Assembly (NCBI RefSeq): GCF_000715075.1
Contig: NC_134095.1
Location: 50,644,806-50,708,805 of the forward strand
From: Nicotiana tabacum
Lineage: Eukaryota > Streptophyta > Magnoliopsida > Solanales > Solanaceae
DNA: 64,000 nt
Direction: 5' to 3'
Each line of letters starts with the position of its first letter. The first letter of the stretch is position 1. The position numbers and the translations under genes were made by a program. Below are positions 34,418-46,229 of the stretch, piece by piece. The notes below the pieces were generated by a model. That model saw only the letters and a list, made by a program, of their open reading frames with translations. It was not told the origin of the DNA and did no database searches.

Positions 34418-36934
34418 CAAGACAAGTATTCAATTCCCAACTCCAAATTATTCCTCCAATGGCATGTTGTGTCCCACTATTAAATGTCTTCTTTAAATAA
34501 ATATCACATTCCCAACCCATTACCATATGTCCCCATGCCTACATTAAATAAATGCCACATTACCAACCCATTACAATATGTCCCTCATGCCTACATTAAA
34601 CAAGTGCAAGATTCCTCCCCATTATGTTTTGTCTTGTCCCCCATTATATTAAACAAGTACATCAAAAACCCCACCCCATTATATTTGTCCCCCATGCTTA
34701 ACATAAAGAATCAAAATAATGTTCAATTACCAAATTACCCCTCCGATCTTATTGCAATTACAAATCTATCCCCGAATGCAATGCAATTTACCAAATTACC
34801 CCTCTGCTCTAAATAATCAATTAATCATAACTTGACCAAAATATAGTTAAGATGACCAATTTCTCAACAATCTTCAACAACAATTATATGAACACGATGA
34901 ACAACAACAACTCAAAATCAATGGAATGAATTAACCATATCGGGAACCAATCCTGGTTAATTTAGACCATGAATGTATGAGCAAGAACACAACAATACAA
35001 ACAACAATATGCATGATTCAAATTAAATCAACGAATCAAAAACAAACATAAACTCACATTAAATCACTGGATTTAAACATGAACTTCAAACAAGGATGAA
35101 CATGAATTAAATCTGTTTTTAAGCAACAAACATGACGGATTCTAACGACTCAAACAACATTAATATTTTCTGGAAAATTTATAACAACATGAAACAAATT
35201 GAAGAAATAATTAATTAAATTTCAATTTGAATCTAACAAGCATTAAACTAACAAATATTCACTTAAACAACAACAAACATTCACTTAAACAACAATACGA
35301 ACATGAAATAAACATGAAAAAACAATTAATTAATCTTTCATTTGGAATCTGAAAAATTAATTTAACAAACAACACATGAACATGAACTAAAAATTAATTC
35401 AAACGATAAACAAAACAAACATTTGCCGATTTTAGATCCGAAAATATCAAAACAAAATACGGACAAAATAAAACTCAAAAATCTACTAACCGGAGATGAG
35501 CAACGATGAATTCGATCGTATGGACTGTTTCGATGAACCTCAAACATGGGAATAAATCTGTCCGGACTCAACGGCGAACTCAAGGACGAACTCACCTTTC
35601 TTATAAACTTGAACGAACTCAAAACGACGCTCGACGACCTCGACTAAAACTCGACAGAACGAAAAGGTGGCAGCAGCTCGTCTGAAGATACAGCAGCTGG
35701 AAGTGTGCTTGGTTTGTTCGCGCGAAGAATTTGAGGGCAGCAACAGTAGCGTGAAGACAGCTTGGCCATGGTGATGCCCAAGCTCGAAGAGAACGAAACA
35801 GCAACGAAGGTCGTTTGGCCATGGAAACGAACGGTCGACGAGGTCTGTTTGGAGGTGAAGAAGCAGCAGCTGGGGGACTGGACGTCGAGCAGCAGCAGTC
35901 ATGGTGAGCTGCTTTCGTCCTTCATGGTGAAGCAGCTTGGAGAAGATGAAGCTCGACCAAACGACGACGAACTCGACGGAGCGGAGCAGCAGCTCAGAGC
36001 AGATGAAGCTCGGAGAAGATGAAGCAACAGCTGGTTGATGAGGAGGAGGAAGGTGGTCGATGCAGCAAGCAGAAAACTCGAGCTTGAAGCAGCGTCAATG
36101 GCTAGAAGGCAGCTCGGGTGGTGGTGTTTGGACGTGAGGGAGTCCGGACTGCGTCCATGGTGGTGGTGTTCGCGGTGGGAAGGTGATGGGTGGTGGACGC
36201 AGAAGAAGGGAGCTGGTTTGGGCAGCCATGGATGGGGTGTTCTTGGAGTTTGGAGAAGAAGAAGCCAAAATGGGGGCGGATGGTTTAGGTCCCTTTTTTA
36301 GGGTTTTTTGTTCTTTTTTTTGTTTTTTTTTGTTTTGTGTCTTTGAAATGCAAGATAGGGGTATTGGGTTATGGATTGGGTTAATGGGGTGGACCGGGTC
36401 GACCCATGTGGAGATGGACTGGGTCATGGAGAAGGTTGGACAAATGTTTGGGCCTGGGGTTGAATTTTGAAGAAGTGGCCCAATCCGATTTTTCTTTGTA
36501 TTTTTGTTCTCTTTTCTTCTTTTATTTTCTAAAACTAAATTATAAAAATACTTAAATTATTATTAAGAACTAAATTAAATTATAAAAGCGCAAATTAACT
36601 TCCAATAACAATTAACGCACAATTAAGTAATAATTAAGCATAAAATTGTTCATTTGGACATTAAATGCTAAAAATGCAAAAGATGCCTTTTTTGTAATTT
36701 TTAATTTTTGTAAAACTAATTTAATTACTTAACAATTGTAGAATGAAATCCTACATGCAAAATGCGACATATTTTTATATTTTTATTAATTTAACAAATA
36801 AGCAAACACAGACAAATACAAATAATTATCCAAAAATATCACAAAAATACTCAAAATTACACACCAAGGAAAATTATTTTATTTTGCATTTTCTGGGAGT
36901 ATTTCTCATATAGGGCAAAAATCACGTGCTTACA

Positions 36935-39575
36935 GTCATGCCACTTAGTATTAACCAAGCACTAACATGGCATACTAGTTGAGGAAAATAAACAAGAACT
37001 CAAGTAGACATGCTGATTACACACTTGAACAAGAGAGGGCAAACTTAAGCATGTTGAATAAAGCAGTAAACAAGAAGATCAATTAAATACATAAGCCATT
37101 ATACTAGTGCAGAAGGAGATATGGATTAACAGACATGGAGCACATAGAGTTGAGTTTCAGAATTGAACTAGGAACATACCAGTTTAGGAAGCAAAGTGCA
37201 AGAAAGTAAAGCAAGTAAAGTTCCACAGTCTAGCCTTGGTTTTCAACCGGCTAGACAAGCAGTAGCACAAGTAGAAGAGAGAGATAAGAGACAATTTTAT
37301 ATGTGTGTGTGTTTTTGAACTAATTGTTCGTGTGTTGATACTATAGAAGAGAGTCCATTACATAGTAATTTGTAAATCGGTTAAAATAAGGCAAGAATCA
37401 ATTCTTCAGTAATTATATAACTCAGCATAGAAAATTTGGTTCGTATCTCCCTTTGATTAAGGGAGTCAGTGTGAATGGTAAAGGGCATATGACAAATAAG
37501 GAAAGAAATCATACACTGCTGGAGTATAACAAATAAGGAAAGATTTCAAAAATAGTACCAGTATAGAACAGTTAATTAAGGCTAGGTTCAGAAAGTTTTC
37601 AAACTAAGGAGATAATCAGAAGCAATGTTGACAAGGCAAGGAGAATTAATTAAGGTAATCAACTAATCAAGTTAAGTGGAAAGGTAGGGGTCGAGATTCA
37701 GTAGCATAGAGTAGGATCAAATTCATAAATCCCTGATTAAGGACACAACTTAGTAGAAAACATACGTATCATAGCAAAATAGGGTAAGGAAATCAGTCAG
37801 CTTAACAAATGGGCCAAAGCTTTTAGGGTTTTTGAAAGAAAATTTTCAATCACCATCGATTAAGGGAACCAAACTTGATCAAAAGGGAGTCATGACTCTA
37901 TACTTTCAACATATAAATAGAGGAGGTCCACAGATATAGCAAGAAAAACATATTTGAAGCATAGTCACAGAAAGAAGCAAAAGATGAACAAACAAAGTCA
38001 GCATAGTCATACAAAAGTGACATAAGTAGGCTAGGGATTCAGGAAAACATATTCGAAACAGGGTAATCATAGGACTCAAGTAAGCAGGCTAACACACAGA
38101 CACAAAGTAAAGCAAGCATGCTAACACTCAGAGAAGCAAAGTAAGGAAAATTATTGAAACAAAGTAAAGGAAAATCTTTAAAAAAGGGGGATTTTAACTA
38201 AGCCAAGTTAAAATCAGTAAGAGCACAAAATCGGTCAAAACAAACAAGGGGAAGGGTTTAATCATAACGAAATCAGTTAGAACATGTGTAAAAGAACTCC
38301 GAGAAACCCTAATTTTAGAAAAGAATGACTAAAATCGAAGTAGTTAGTTAAAATCGGAGATTTTTAGAGGAAAATGCTTAATAATACTTGCATCAATCTG
38401 AGAAGAATCGAGCAGTAGCAAACTAGGGTTTCAAAAAAAAAATAGTAGAGCTAAAGAGAATCGGTTAAAAACTCATGGATATACCTATATCTAAGAAAGA
38501 TCTAAAGAAAAGTGAAAAATCTCAAGAGTTAGGGTTTCAGAGAAACCAGAGAAGATGAGAAAACCTTAGAACATTACCGGTTTTAGTCGAAAAAGTCATG
38601 GATCTTACTCGAACAGCCATGGATGGCCGGAAAATGGCATGAAAGACCATGGATAGGCTCTTGGAGGGTTTTGAACAAGATATGGACTAGATCTCTTCGA
38701 GATCCCTCCATATAATCACAAAAACAAGCAACCAGGAGATGTAGGAGACAAGTATATGTCTCGAACAACCATGAGAATCCATGGATCGAGTGAGGATCGA
38801 AGGGATTAGGGCTAGTTTTGGGTGGCGGCGGCTAGGGTTAGGACTAGGTCTAAGATAGACGAAGAGGATTTGGGGATTCTAGGGTGGCTGTTTGGTAAGA
38901 ATGAATTAGGTTAGGGAGGCGTTCAGGTTAAAAATGGTAAGAAATAACGTGGACCGTTGATCTGGAGATCAACAATCGAGATTAGAAAGGGTAGGTGGGG
39001 TTCTGAGTTTGGTATGGGTTAAAAGGGTGTGGGTCGGGTTTTAATTGTAAAATTGGGCTGGGGATTGGGGTCCTTATTTGGCTATAATTGAAAGCCAATT
39101 TGGCTATAATTTAAATAGCCAGTTTTCCTTATTTAATTTGTAAAAATAGTAAATAATTTTTGAAAAATATTTAAAATGCTAAAATAATTTACAATACCTA
39201 ATTGGCAATTTAAAAATATAGGATCCCCTTTTTATGCATATAACACATAATTAAACCTTAAAAGGGCTAATACTGCAATTATATGCAATTTAGCTTTAAA
39301 AATGCTAAATGTAATTATAAAAATATGTAAAAATTAACTTAGTCATGTTTTGGCATAAATACAGAAATCCAATAGATGAATTATCAAATAAATAATTTTG
39401 GAAATAATTATTGGGGTTTTTATGGATAAAAAGGGAGAAAATAAATCAATTTAAAACCTTAAAATTATGAAAACATAATAATAAAAACCTTGGACATGCT
39501 TATATATGCATATATATGCTATATTGAAGGTATTTTGCATATTGAAAATATATAGGGAAAAATTGGGTATCAACA
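36935..39575 (-). mobile_element. element B 3' LTR, second part
   Basis: Resumes after element A and aligns with the right LTR from about 49450 to 52029, ending GGGTATCAACA. The first 80 bases (GTCATGCCACTTAG and on) do not match the right copy, which has a G run there, so this stretch has diverged or been rearranged. The minus-strand TATA box of the right LTR (49807-49816) is mutated here at about 37355-37364. Confidence 0.93.
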
Positions 39576-39595
39576 ACTGTCCCTCTTTACCCGGG
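39576..39595 (-). other. polypurine tract of element B
   Basis: Minus strand CCCGGGTAAAGAGGGACAGT directly before the LTR start TGTTGATACCC. It closely resembles the element A tract, supporting kinship of the two families. Confidence 0.85.
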
Positions 39596-39690
39596 AAGGA
39601 TGAAAGAGTTTTTGGGTAAACAAATGATGGCCAATTTTACCTAGCGAAACGGTTTGAAGAGGATTTAGGCCGCACCCTGGCTTCTGAGTT

Positions 39691-39736
39691 GCCTACATAT
39701 CCCTGGTTTTATAAGAATCAGGCCGTATGTACTTCA
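39691..39736. repeat. CTACGTATC module, copy 6 (element B)
   Basis: Diverged: GCCTACATATCCCTGG, AAGAATCAGGCC, TATGTACTTC. Its place just inside the polypurine tract matches copy 1 of element A. Confidence 0.7.
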
Positions 39737-40239
39737 TGATTCACCCGCGGAGTATGCTGATGAAGACATTTCAAGAACGGATGCAATATCTAGGGCCGGG
39801 TGAGTGAAAGGTTTACGAGAATGGTTACGTTTGATATGGCTGAGGGAACTGGAGTGGGATCGCTCCTGCTAGGGTAGTCGTTGCTTGCCGGTTTACCTAC
39901 AATTAGAAACTATACAAGAGTATACTGTGCATAAATTTAAACGTGGTGCAAATTCTCGTCGAACCATGAATGTTGTCTTTGGACGATGAGGATAATGTAC
40001 TTAGACCATGATATCCTGGGACATGAAGCGTATGATAAGGGATTCGCAGGCCATGAAATGATGTTCTCGGGCTATGAGGATGGTGCCTCCGAACCATGAC
40101 GCCTTTGAATGATGATATCCAAGAGATTGAAAGAGATCCCCATGACATGACATGATGTTCTCGGGCTATGAAGATGGTGCCTCCTAACGATGACGCCTTT
40201 GGATGAGTTGGTGATATTTTAGCCCATGAAAGATGCAGT

Positions 40240-40930
40240 AGTATGATGAGGACAAGACAGAGCTAAGTTTTGCGAATTGAAGGGCAGAGCTTAGCCCGTA
40301 AGAGAAGCGAGATAAATAGTGCTTGGGATAACGCTTAGTTTTCGAAGAAAATTGGAGGCAGAGCTTAGCCTCGGAAGGCATAATGATAGACTTATGCAAA
40401 GGTGCGAATTGAAATGGAGGTAGAGCTTAACCTCAGAAGGCAGAACGGTAGCCTCATGCAGATTGGAAGCAGAATAGTATCCTTATGCAATGCAGATGCA
40501 GATGGAGGTAAAGCTTAACCTCGAAAGGCTGAATGGTAGCCTTATGCAAGTTGGAAGGTAGAATAGTAGCCTTATGTAATGCAGATGCAGATGGAGGTAG
40601 AGCTTAACCTCGAAAAGCAGAATGGTATCCTTATGCAAGTTGGAAGGCAGAATAGTAGCCTTATGCAATGCAGATGCAGATGGAGGTAGAGCTTAACCTC
40701 AAAAGGCAGAATGGTAGCCTTATGCAAGTTGGAAGGCAGAATAGTAGCCTTATGCAATGTAAATGTAGATGGAGACAACGTTCAGTCTCGGAAGGCAGAA
40801 TGGTAGCCTTATGCAAGAATGCAGATGGAGATAATGTTTAATCTTGGAAGGCAAAATGGTAGCCTTATGCAAGAATGAAAATGGAAACAGTGTTTAGTCT
40901 CGGAAGGCAGAATGGTAGCCTTGTGCAAGA
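40240..40930. repeat. tandem repeats with TAGCCTTATGCAA
   Basis: About ten diverged units built from GGAGGTAGAGCTTAACCTCG, AAAGGCAGAATGGTAGCCTT, ATGCAAGTTGGAAGG and AATGCAGATGCAGATGG, with spacings of about 60-110 bases. Minus-strand frames here (such as 40483-40668) only translate the repeat. Confidence 0.85.
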
Positions 40931-41390
40931 AATAAGATAACAAACGACAATATAGTTTTCTTAGCTGATAGTAGATTGCGGCGTTGTGATTATGGGGAGC
41001 ATTGTGACATACAGAACATCACTGGTATGTGCTGAAGCAAATGTTGGCAAGTGCAACGGTCCTGAGAATCGTATTCTTGGACAATGTTTGTTCCTTAGGC
41101 GTACGGTATGTTTCATGATTTCGCAATCCTAGTGCTTGCATCCAAAGAAAAATCGTGAGTTTTGTAAGGGAGAAGGTTAGTTTGTATCCCCACTGGCTTT
41201 GCTTGACTCGTTCCGCTTTGATCTGGTGATACCGTCTGTATCATTGGGGTAGCATTGTAAAACAAACAATTTCAATAATAAACACGCCTGATTTTGTAAA
41301 AGTATGATATAAATGTATAGTTAAAAATAGCTTTTTAGATGAACCGACGACTATGACGTAGTTCAGGACATTGCAACCTCTCCTGCTATG

Positions 41391-41417
41391 GAATTTTGAG
41401 GGTCCTCCTCAAAATTC
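41391..41417. repeat. perfect hairpin, copy 1
   Basis: GAATTTTGAGG, loop GTCCT, CCTCAAAATTC: an 11-bp perfect stem, followed by TGCCCCAGTTT. Confidence 0.95.
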
Positions 41418-41483
41418 TGCCCCAGTTTGTTGGGTTGACGTTTCTGACTATTTCTCGTGCGGCGATTGGCTGAAATTACTTCA

Positions 41484-41510
41484 GAATTTTGAGGGTCCTC
41501 CTCAAAATTC
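41484..41510. repeat. perfect hairpin, copy 2
   Basis: Identical to copy 1 (stem, loop and following TGCCCCAGTTT), 93 bases downstream. It abuts the module at 41577. Confidence 0.95.
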
Positions 41511-41576
41511 TGCCCCAGTTTCCAATTGCGGGAGGAAATGAATTTTTTATTAAATTGTGACTGAACCCATAGGGCT

Positions 41577-41622
41577 GCCTACGTATCCCCTCTTAAACGG
41601 GAATCAGGTCAGGCGTAGTTCA
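41577..41622. repeat. CTACGTATC module, copy 7 (element B)
   Basis: GCCTACGTATCCCC, CGGGAATCAGGTC, GGCGTAGTTC, preceded by TGTGACTGAACCC and, further up, TGCCCCAGTTT, the same block order as at 28193-28304 in element A. It lies just past the end of integrase. Confidence 0.9.
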
Positions 41623-41650
41623 ATTTACATCATATAGGAAAGCATAAAGA

Positions 41651-43014
41651 TTACACATAGTAATGCTTGACTACATCATTGATCTGCTTTGGCCAGATTT
41701 CTCCATCCATTTCTGCAAGTATGAGGGCTCCTCCTGTCAAAACCTGGTGAACTATGTATGGACCCTGTCAGTTAGGAGAGAACTTCCCTTTGACTTCATC
41801 TTGATGCGAAAAAATTTTCTTCAACACCAACTGCCCCGGTGTGAACTGTCTTGGCTTGACTCTTTTGTTGAAGGCTTTGGACATTCTGTTCTGATAAAGT
41901 TGACCATGGTAGACTGCATTAATTCTCTTTCCGTCTACAAGGGATAGTTGCTCATAATGAATTTTTACCCACTCTGCATCGTGGAGCTCAACTTCTCGTA
42001 TGATTCTTAGGGAAGGAATTTCTACTTTAGTGGGAATGACAGCCTCTGTACTGTAAACTAGCATATAGGGGGTTGCCCCGATTGATGTGCGGACTGTGGT
42101 GCGATATCCCAGTAGAGCAAATGATAACTTCTCGTGCCACTGTCTGTGATTCTTTATCATTTTCCTCAGTATCTTCTTGATATTCTTATTGGCGGCTTCT
42201 ACAGCTCCATTCATCTGAGGTCTGTAGGCTGTGGAATTCTTGTGTTTGACCTTGAAATTTTCGCACATAGCTTTCATCAAGTCGCTGTTGAGGTTGGAGC
42301 CATTATCAGTAATGATTGACTCTGGAATTCTGAATCGATAAATGATGCGGTCGCGGACAAAGTCTGCCATAACTTTAGTCACTGCTTTGTAAGACGCTGC
42401 TTCAACCCATTTGATGAAATAGTCGATGGCTACTAGGATAAACCTATGTTCATTGGAAGAGGCAGGCTCGATTGGTCCAATAACGTCCATCCCTAGGCGG
42501 CGAACGGCCATGGTGAGCTTATTGTGTGAAGCTCACTTGGAGGTACCTTTATCATGTCTGCATGTATCTGATAGAGGTGGCATTTTCGGACATACTGAAT
42601 GCAGTCTGTTTCCATAGTCATCCAAAAGTAACCAGCTCGGAGTATATTCTTCGATAAGACAAAACCGTTCATATGTGGGCTGTAGGTCCCAGCATGAATT
42701 TCCTCTAGTAGCTTGGGTGCTTCCTTTGTGTCGACACATCTTAATAATCCTAAATCGGGAGTCCTCCTATACAGGATTCCTCCGCTATGAAAGAAGTTGT
42801 TGGACAATCTCTGAAGTGTGTGTTTCTGAGTAGGATTCGCAAGCTCCGGGTACTCTCCCTTTGTCAAATATTCTTTGATATCATGAAACCAAGGCTTTTC
42901 GTCTGCTTCCTCTTTAACATGGGCACAATAAGCTGGCAGATTATGGATTGTCACCAGAATGGGATCAATGAAATTCTTGTCGGGATGTTGTATCATAGAT
43001 GATAGGGTAGCCAA
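41651..43014 (-). pseudogene. element B integrase
   Basis: From the right: a linker, the zinc finger (HMNGFVLSKNILRAGYFW ... CHLYQIH), SSPWPFAAWGMDVIGP, the core with DYFIKWVEAA, ITDNGSNLNS and AVEAANKNIKK (DDE kept), then a C-terminal part with PRQFTPGQLVLKK and GPYIVHQV. It inserts element DNA into the host. A TGA at 41768-41770 sits where a tryptophan is usual before QGPY, and a frame change near 42490-42511 splits the finger from the core. It ends with TAA at 41651-41653. The residues are typical of Ogre integrases. Confidence 0.9.
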
Positions 43015-43086
43015 TGCATCAGCGAACTCATTCTGGATTCTAGGAACATGCTAGAATTATGTCTTCGTGAACCTCTTTCTCAATTC

Positions 43087-43380
43087 CTAAATGTGATGAA
43101 GATATGGGAGTATCTTGGAGTTCTTGGTCGTCCATTCTCCTCGTACCTGATGTATAAGCAAGTCTGAATCTCCAATCACTAATAGCTCTTGAACGTTCAT
43201 GTCAATGGCCATTTTGAGTCCTAAGATGCAGGCTTCATACTCGGCCATAGTGTTGGTGCAGGGGAACCTGAGTTTGGCGGACATCGGATAATGCTAACCG
43301 GTTTCTGATATTAGTCCTGCTCCTATGCCAACTTCTTTGAAGTTTGCTGCTCCATCGAAGAACATTCTCTAACCATCATA
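43087..43380 (-). pseudogene. element B second RNase H remnant
   Basis: Reads MFFDGAANFKEVGIGAG, a stop, then FPCTNTMAEYEACILGLKMA and LLVIGDSDLLIHQVRGEW. This is the extra RNase H of the Tat/Ogre lineage. It follows directly on the first RNase H. Stops lie at 43369-43371 and near 43294. Confidence 0.85.
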
Positions 43381-44148
43381 GAATTCTGTAATGTCTTCTC
43401 CTATGAATGATACCTCTTCATCAGGAAAATAAGTTTTCAAGGGTACGTAACCTCCATCCACGGGTTTTTCAGCAAGGTGGTCTGCCAGTGCATGTCCCTT
43501 AACCGCTTTCGTTGTTACATAAACATTGTCGAAGTCACTCAATAGGATTTGCCACTTAGCTAGCTTGCCGGTGGGCATGGGCTTCTGAAAGATGTACTTC
43601 AAGGGATCCATTCTCGATATGAGATATATAGTATAGGTGCAGAAGTAATGTCTTAGCTTCTGAGCTACCCAAGTCAAAACACAACAGGTGCGTTCCAATA
43701 TAGAATACCGAGCCTCATACGGGGTGAACTTCTTACTAAGATAATAAATGGCTTGTTTCTTCCTCCCTGTTTCATCGTGCTGCCCTAAAATGCAGCTAAA
43801 AGCTTCGTCTAACACTGTAAGGTAGAGTAATAGGGGTCTACCTGGCTCGGGCAGGACTAAGACCAGTGGTGTTGATATGTACTCCTTGATTTTGTCGAAG
43901 TCCTTTTGGCAGTCATTGGTCCATTTGGTGGCGGCGTCCTTCTTTAACATCTTAAAGATTGTCTCACAGATAACTGTAGACTGTGCTATGAATTGGCTGA
44001 TGTAGTTAAGCCTTCCCAAGAAACTCATCACACCCTTCTTGTCCTTCGGCGGTGGTAGTTCCTGAAAGGCTTTGACTTTCGATGGATCCAGTTCTATTCC
44101 TCGTCGGCTCACAATAAACCCAAGCAATTTCCCAATTGGAACCCCCAA
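43381..44148 (-). pseudogene. element B RT thumb and first RNase H
   Basis: Starts GKLLGFIVSRRGIELDPSK, then MSFLGRLNYISQFIAQ, WTNDCQKDFDKIKEYI, LLLYLTVLDEAFSCILGQHD, AIYYLSKKFTPYEARYS, LAKWQILLSDFDNVYVT and ALADHLAEKP. A long uninterrupted frame; the join to the palm domain upstream needs a frame change near 44110-44148. Confidence 0.9.
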
Positions 44149-44880
44149 ATGCGCACTTTGCAGGGTTTAGCTTCAGGTTGTATCTCTGCAGTCTATTGAA
44201 GAACTTCCTCAGATCTTCTATGTGGTCAGTGGCCTTCTTGGACTTGATAATAACATCATCCACATATACCTCTATCTCTTTGTGTATCATATCATGGAAG
44301 ATGGTAGTCATGGCACTCATGTAGGTGGCCCCTGCATTTTTCAGGCAGAATGGAATCATCTTCTAACAATACACTCCCCACGGTGTAATGAAAACCATTT
44401 TCTCAACATCTTCCTTATCCATCCAGATCTGATGATACCCAGCGAATCAATCTACGAATGATTGTAGCTCATGCTCGGTGCAATTGTCAATCCAGATATG
44501 TATATTTGGAAAAGGGAAGTCATCTTTCGGACTGGCCCGGTTGAGATCCCGGTAGTCGACACAGACTCTAACCTTCCCATCCTTCTTTGGCACTGACACA
44601 ATATTGGATAACCATGTTGGGTATTCTACTACTCTGAGAACCTTAGATTGATATGCTTGGTGACTTCTTCCTTGATTTTCAAACTCATATCAGGCTTCAA
44701 CTTTCTAAACTTTTGCCTTACCGGTGGACACATTGGATCAGTTGGCAGTTTGTGAGACACAATAGACATACTCAGACCAGTCATGTCATTATATGACCAG
44801 GCGAATATGTCCTCATACTCCTTTAGAAATTCTGTGTATTCTTTCTTTTCTGGTGGCGATAGGTGAATGTTGATTCGCAT
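44149..44880 (-). pseudogene. element B reverse transcriptase palm and fingers
   Basis: N-terminal part LSPPEKKEYTEFLKEYEDIF, AWSYNDMTGL and PVRQKFRKLKPDMSLKI; then, after frame changes near 44630, YPTWLSNIVSVPKKDGK, VCVDYRDLNRASPKDDFPFP, FAGYHQIWMD, CLKNAGATYMSAM and the catalytic box EVYVDDVIIKS at about 44250-44275. The active aspartates are intact. Stops at about 44450 and 44364 break the frame. Confidence 0.9.
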
Positions 44881-45185
44881 TTCCTTGACGTTTTATGCAT
44901 CTCACAGGTTGACAATTTTGGTCTCGTCCAGGTTGGACTTAGGTCTGTTCTGAAAGCTCTCAACTTCTTTGACAATCTCGTCGGGTATGTCATATTTCTT
45001 TGAATCCATGTCCGTTTATTGCGTTGTCTCATTGCATGTCACAGTCATTGGTTCATCAAGGCAAGTAATAGTAATGTTGTATAGGTAAAGTAATGAGAGA
45101 AAACGATAGCAATAAGTATTGATTCATAAGAAAAAATCAAAAACGCTTTTGATAAATTGGATAACTATTTTGAACATTGAAAATC
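44881..45185 (-). other. element B region upstream of RT, broken
   Basis: Short frames on the minus strand (YDIPDEIVKEVESFQNRPKS, then NVKEMRINIHL) belong to the pre-RT spacer of pol. No protease DTG or DSG motif is visible. Confidence 0.5.
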
Positions 45186-45574
45186 TTATTGCGGGAATTG
45201 AAAAATGCGAAAAGAAAATCTTTTAGTAAATAAAACAGTGAATAATGCTTGTTTTAGCGTTGCTACCCCGAGGCTCGTCAGGCTTGGGTTGTTCTGACAG
45301 TCCAATTCGTGAGATGTGCCCCTCTGCTCACAGCTTGTATGGAAGAGCCTTCCTCCCCCTTCTCCTCGAGAATAACACAACAATCCATATCATTGTCCTC
45401 TAGAAACAAGTTCTTCACTGCTGCAAGTGCTTCTTCTTCATCTGACCCATAAATAATGACAGCCTGTTGGAAGGTCTGCTCCAGATGCGGTATTGGCTTC
45501 TCTAGTGGGTAGTAAGGACCGCGCCATGGTGGCGACCAGCTGTTGAATTCTTCCCAGGTGTACTCATATCCCAA
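45186..45574 (-). pseudogene. element B spacer fragment between protease and RT
   Basis: Minus-strand frame with GYEYTWEEFNSWSPPWRGPY, VIIYGSDEEEALAAV and NDMDCCVILEEKGEEGSS. I recall similar text between protease and RT in Ogre-like polyproteins; there is no catalytic motif. A second frame covers 45186-45383. Confidence 0.5.
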
Positions 45575-46229
45575 ACCAAAGGTAGTGCCATGTTTCTTGA
45601 GTTTTATGGGTTTATAGATTCTTTGGAGGTTCTTGCCGAGCCCTTTGCCAGGTTCGTACTCACTCCAATTCAGTATACTCTCGATTTTGCTATCCCATCA
45701 TTTGTCTTTGTTCTTGCCTTTAATGGGACTAAGATATGGAGTGGGTGGAGGGCCCCTGGATCTTGCGAAATAAGATGATGATGCTAGAGTGCACGAACTA
45801 ATCTTTGGGGATGGGAATAATAAAAACAAAACAAAATAAAAGTTAATCAAGTCATTGAGGATTATAAAAAGTATTGCAATATTTAAACACATAGTGTGGG
45901 AATGTAAAGCGTGTCCTAATTTGGGTACCTCTTTGTGCCCGAGGTAGGCCTAGCCACAAATTGATTCGGAGAACTTAAAATGTTAAATGCCTCATCTTAT
46001 TGAAAAAATTAGACGAATCCCAAAACGACACTAAATAAGCAGGAAATAAAAGTCACTAATGGCCATTGGCCTTATTACATTCATAAAGCGAAAAATAAAT
46101 TTCTATCTATTTGGTCCCAGAAGGACCTTCCTCAGGTTGAATGCTCTCGTTGATCAGATTCTCTAGTTCACGTAGGTTGACCAGTAAAAATGCATTTGCC
46201 AGGTGTTCTCCTTCATTTCTCTCAGTGTT
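45575..46229. other. element B interior, no gene recognised
   Basis: Where gag and protease would be expected, no zinc knuckle or protease motif is seen. The sequence is AT-rich with scattered stops on the minus strand. Confidence 0.5.

Larger units (their letters stand above)
16499..36934 (-). mobile_element. element A, 20.4-kb pol-less LTR element nested in B
   Basis: Two nearly identical LTRs of about 4.08 kb (16499-20577 and 32859-36934) enclose 12.3 kb. The tRNA-Arg-type primer site next to the right LTR and the polypurine tract next to the left LTR place it on the minus strand. No gag, protease, RT, RNase H or integrase motif was found in the interior, so it is a large non-autonomous element that would need proteins from an Ogre-like relative. 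The interior holds a 5.2-kb telomere-like array, several conserved hairpin modules and low-complexity DNA. No perfect target duplication is visible. Confidence 0.9.
32859..36934 (-). mobile_element. element A 5' LTR
   Basis: On the plus strand TGTCACACCTCC to GTGCTTACA, about 4.08 kb, matching 16499-20577. Being next to the primer site it is the 5' LTR of the minus-strand element. The GC-rich block around 35630-36280, with repeated AGCAGC and GAAGATGAAGCTC words, lies in the U3 side. Its open frames are probably not genes. Confidence 0.97.
39596..41390 (-). other. element B 3' untranslated region
   Basis: No gene. Contains a module copy, CGGGCTATGAGGATGGTGCCT repeats near 40065 and 40170, the tandem repeats at 40240-40930, and then unique sequence up to the hairpins. 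Confidence 0.7.

Noticed and set aside
40483..40778. Minus-strand frames with HKATILPSNLHKDTI-type repeats
   Set aside because: Translation of the tandem repeat in the untranslated part of B.
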